From Paenibacillus sp. V4I3 (GTDB taxonomy: Bacteria > Bacillota > Bacilli > Paenibacillales > NBRC-103111), in assembly GCF_030817215.1 (NCBI RefSeq), contig NZ_JAUSZA010000001.1, positions 3,570,501 to 3,634,500 on the forward strand: DNA of 64,000 nucleotides, in the 5' to 3' direction. The notes beneath the pieces were generated by a model, which was not told the origin of the DNA, searched no databases, and saw only the letters and a list, made by a program, of their open reading frames with translations. Below, one piece after another: positions 61,209 to 64,000 of this stretch; position 1 is the first letter of the stretch, and each line of letters opens with the position of its first letter. The translations under genes were made by a program, and so were the position numbers.

Positions 61209-62811
61209 TGTACTCATCGTTGATGATGAACCCGAAATTCGGCAAGGACTGAGGCTCAAAGTTGACTGGGAAAGCCTCGGGTTGTCTATCGTAGGAGAGG
61301 CGGGAAACGGGGCCGAGGCTGTAGCATGGTTGACGAATCATCCAGTTGACATTGTGATTACAGATATGAACATGCCTATGATGGATGGGGTATCCTTTTT
61401 GGAAGCATGCCATGAGCACTATCCTTCTTTACGGCTGATCGTCATTACAGGCTATGAAGATTTTCATTATGCCAAGGCAGCTATTCGTCATCAGGCGAGG
61501 GATTATTTGCTGAAGCCGGTCACGCAAGATGAACTCAGAGAGGCTATGCTAAAGGTTATCTATGAGCTCGATGCGCAGCGAAACGAGCGCGATCAGCAAG
61601 TTATGATGGCGTGGCGGCTTTCGCAATATTATAAAGAAATGAAAGAGCATTTTATCGTTCACCTAGTTAAAGAGGAATTGGCACGGGAAGCAACGATTAA
61701 GGAGAAGGCCAAGTTGTTTCAATTGGATACCTGGGAGGAATGCCGTGTTTGTTTCCTTACAGCAGGTTTCATGGAACGCACGGGTGGCGAGGGGCGATTA
61801 GAACGTTCGCCGGACAAGCTGCGGCTGCCGTTTGAAATGGTTTGCAGGGAAGTTGCAGAGATCATCCCAGGTCAAATTCAAGTCTTCCGCGATGCGAACT
61901 ATGCAGGATTAATGCATTTTATAGCTGTGGCGTCCCATACAAACCTAGATCACTTGGTCGATACGCTTCGCATTGCCGTGACCGATCATTTGGGATACCA
62001 GCCAGTGATTAGCATTGGCAAGACGGTTATTGGGCTTAATCAGTGGAAGGATGGTTATCTGTCTTCACTATTGGAGTGGAACTTGAAGGGCAATAAAGAT
62101 TCACAAACCCTGCACAATCTATCAACGCCGGAGGCCGTACTCTCAGAGGAAACGAATAAGGTCATGCAGCGTTATTTGGCTCGTGGCGAGCTTGCTGCTT
62201 TCGAACAGGCGATTCACAAAGAATTGAATGAAGCTTTCGCAGCTTCACAAGCCAGATTCGTTAAACTCATTTTTCAGCTGTATCTAATGCTGGACACGCT
62301 CGCCTATACGGCCCGCATTGCCTTGGATAACGGCGAACAACTGTGGATTCGTCCCGAGCAAGTATGGGGATTCGATACGGCAGCTAAAGCACAGCAATTT
62401 CTATATAACCTGGCACATAAAATTGTCAGCTCGGGCAATGATCCTGTCGGAGATGATTTTTCCATGATACAAGCCGCTGAGCAATTCATTCATGATAACT
62501 ATATGTACGATATTAATTTGACTATGCTGGCCGAACGTTTTAATTATAATTCTTCGTATTTCTCCGAAATGTTCAAAGCCAAAGCCGGAAAAACGTTCAT
62601 TCAATACATCACTGATGTGCGTATGGCAAAAGCTGTACAGCTGCTTGAAGAAACGATGCTGAGCTTATGGGATATCGCTGAACTGACAGGCTTTTCGAAT
62701 GCCAGTTACTTCAGTTCTAAATTTAAACGCATGTATGGGATGCCGCCATCTGATTATCGTCTTCGTCTCACAGTACCTGAAAAAATTGATAATCAAGAGC
62801 CGAAGAAATAG
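61201..62811 (+). CDS. YesN-type response regulator with AraC DNA-binding domain
   Basis: Encodes 536 residues. The receiver domain has MYSVLIVDDEPEIRQGL, phosphoacceptor Asp in VDIVITDMNMP and Lys in YLLKPVTQ; the C-terminal AraC domain has INLTMLAERFNYNSSYFSE and LSLWDIAELTGFSNASYFSS and ends in PPSDYRL. CAAGGAGGAACG precedes ATG 61201 within the kinase gene, so the two are translationally coupled. Likely activator of the transporter genes from 62900 onward. Confidence 0.95.
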   Translation: MYSVLIVDDEPEIRQGLRLKVDWESLGLSIVGEAGNGAEAVAWLTNHPVDIVITDMNMPMMDGVSFLEACHEHYPSLRLIVITGYEDFHYAKAAIRHQARDYLLKPVTQDELREAMLKVIYELDAQRNERDQQVMMAWRLSQYYKEMKEHFIVHLVKEELAREATIKEKAKLFQLDTWEECRVCFLTAGFMERTGGEGRLERSPDKLRLPFEMVCREVAEIIPGQIQVFRDANYAGLMHFIAVASHTNLDHLVDTLRIAVTDHLGYQPVISIGKTVIGLNQWKDGYLSSLLEWNLKGNKDSQTLHNLSTPEAVLSEETNKVMQRYLARGELAAFEQAIHKELNEAFAASQARFVKLIFQLYLMLDTLAYTARIALDNGEQLWIRPEQVWGFDTAAKAQQFLYNLAHKIVSSGNDPVGDDFSMIQAAEQFIHDNYMYDINLTMLAERFNYNSSYFSEMFKAKAGKTFIQYITDVRMAKAVQLLEETMLSLWDIAELTGFSNASYFSSKFKRMYGMPPSDYRLRLTVPEKIDNQEPKK

Positions 62812-62899
62812 CATTCAAAGGAGCACCTATAATCCTTATGATGATCTTACAAGTGATGAGTATTCATCGCTATCGATCACGAAGGAGGAGGGCGCTCTC

Positions 62900-63817
62900 A
62901 TGTCATCATTAAGTAAAACCGCCCTTTCGCGGCAAAATCGCACAGCTTATTTATTTTTATTACCTTGGTTAGTTGGTTTTTTCTGCTTAACATTGGGCCC
63001 TATGCTGGGGTCGCTGTATCTTTCCTTTACGAAGTTTAATTTATTGAATGCCCCCAGATGGCTAGGACTAGATAATTATGTGCAAATCTTTAACGAAGAT
63101 GACTCCTTTTATCACTCAATGGGGATAACCTTTCAATATGCCCTATTATCAGTGCCCCTAAGACTTATTTTTGCTTTAATAGTGGCCCTGGCGCTAAATA
63201 AAGGGATTCGTGCACTTGGGGTTTATCGGACGGTTTATTACATCCCATCCCTACTTGGGGGTAGCGTTGCGATCGCTATCGTTTGGAGGAAAATATTCGA
63301 TGGGGATGGATTATTCAATCAATTCCTAAGTTGGTTTGGTATTCAGGGCCCAGCTTGGGTGGCGCACCCTGATTACATCATGTCCACGATCATCACCTTG
63401 TCTGTATGGCAGTTTGGATCGGCCATGGTCATCTTTCTGGCAGGACTTAAGCAGGTACCAGCTGATCTTTATGAAGCGTCACAAGTAGATGGAGCAGGGA
63501 AAGTACGACAGTTTTTTCAAATTACACTTCCACTGTTATCACCGGTTATTTTTTTCAACCTTGTGATGAGCATTATTAATTCGTTTCAAGTATTTACACC
63601 CGGTTATGTCATCGGAGATGGACGTGGAGGACCGGTAAACTCGACTTTATTTTATACCTTGTATTTATATTTGAAAGGGTTTTCCTTTTTCGATATGGGA
63701 TACGCATCAGCGCTTGCTTGGATTATGCTTGTTGTAATCGGTGTGCTAACGGCGATTGTATTTGTGACATCGAAGTATTGGGTATTCTATGGGGACGGCA
63801 AGGATGAAGGGAGATGA
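62900..63817 (+). CDS. Sugar ABC transporter permease, UgpA/MalF type
   Basis: Encodes 305 residues from ATG 62900, chosen for GAAGGAGGAGGG at 62881-62892; upstream in-frame codons overlap the response regulator gene. Six membrane helices and the coupling motif EASQVDGAGKVRQFFQITLP are present, as in CUT1 family permeases. It starts 88 bp after the response regulator gene. It pairs with the truncated permease that follows; the substrate-binding protein presumably lies outside the window. Confidence 0.94.
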   Translation: MSSLSKTALSRQNRTAYLFLLPWLVGFFCLTLGPMLGSLYLSFTKFNLLNAPRWLGLDNYVQIFNEDDSFYHSMGITFQYALLSVPLRLIFALIVALALNKGIRALGVYRTVYYIPSLLGGSVAIAIVWRKIFDGDGLFNQFLSWFGIQGPAWVAHPDYIMSTIITLSVWQFGSAMVIFLAGLKQVPADLYEASQVDGAGKVRQFFQITLPLLSPVIFFNLVMSIINSFQVFTPGYVIGDGRGGPVNSTLFYTLYLYLKGFSFFDMGYASALAWIMLVVIGVLTAIVFVTSKYWVFYGDGKDEGR

Positions 63818-63821
63818 CCAG

Positions 63822-64000
63822 ATGATTTTGAACACGAATTACACCAAACTGCTGAAGCATCTGTTGATTATCGCCTTTGGCTTGTTGATGCTCTATCCAG
63901 TCTTATGGCTGCTTAGCAGTTCCTTTAAGCCGAATCAATTGATTTTCTCAGATACAAGTCTTTGGCCTAAGAAAGTGACGTTTGACAATTATATGAATGG
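63822..64000 (+). CDS. Sugar ABC transporter permease, UgpE/MalG type, cut by the window end
   Basis: ATG 63822 follows AAGGGAGATG and is 4 bp beyond the previous stop. The visible 59 codons read MILNTNYTKLLKHLLIIAFG, then a helix LLMLYPVLWLLSSSFKPN and a segment with FSDTSLWPKKVTFDNYMNG, the common opening of the second CUT1 permease (membrane helix followed by the S-F-K-P motif and the N-Y segment). The rest lies outside. Confidence 0.9.
   Translation, partial: MILNTNYTKLLKHLLIIAFGLLMLYPVLWLLSSSFKPNQLIFSDTSLWPKKVTFDNYMN

Overview
The window looks like a chromosomal segment of a low-to-mid G+C, endospore-forming Gram-positive of the Paenibacillus type. Evidence: two gerA-type germination receptor loci, a YdjO/Csp cold-shock pair, two YesM/YesN two-component systems next to LplB/YtcP/LipO-type sugar ABC transporters, many AraC regulators, strong AGGAGG ribosome sites and CcpA-type cre boxes. 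No rRNA, tRNA, CRISPR array, prophage or intact insertion sequence was seen.

Layout. 1-1.8 kb: end of a germination receptor operon (gerAB 3' part, gerAC). 1.9-5.5 kb: ydjO, csp, a MarR relic, a CBS-domain gene with a probable ATT start, a divergent SDR/LysR pair and an AraC relic. 5.7-26 kb: a large cytoplasmic carbohydrate region with four AraC regulators or remnants, two GH88 unsaturated-uronyl hydrolases (the first frameshifted), an RraA-like protein, a DUF5107-TPR protein, two aldose-epimerase/mutarotase-type proteins, an aldo/keto reductase, a lactonase-type amidohydrolase, two large unrecognised proteins and a PhyH-HEAT protein. Together these suggest breakdown of lyase-generated, uronic-acid-containing oligosaccharides, with non-phosphorylating oxidation of a (6-deoxy)hexose. 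26-41.5 kb: YesM/YesN pair, divergent ABC importer with its lipoprotein, and two very large secreted beta-helix proteins sharing a binding module; the importer and one secreted enzyme share a 65-bp promoter block.

42-55.1 kb: a histidine-utilisation-like locus (MFS transporter, HutH-like lyase, AraC-type regulator, hutG, hutU, hutI, glutamate dehydrogenase, malic enzyme with an in-frame stop, HutD, monomeric sarcosine oxidase). The HutH-like protein lacks precisely the Ala-Ser-Gly tripeptide that forms the MIO cofactor, and other active-site positions are changed. It may therefore be an ergothionase-like lyase acting on a histidine betaine rather than a histidine ammonia-lyase. Three operators made of direct repeats with 21-bp period, each 55 bp upstream of a -10 box, tie the transporter and hutG promoters together. 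55.1-59.2 kb: a complete second germination receptor operon (A, C, D, B order). 59.4-64 kb: another YesM/YesN pair and the first two genes of an ABC sugar transporter, the last cut by the window edge.

Start codons were reassigned where a ribosome site pointed to a different start; these changes and all functional statements rest on reading the sequence, without database searches.
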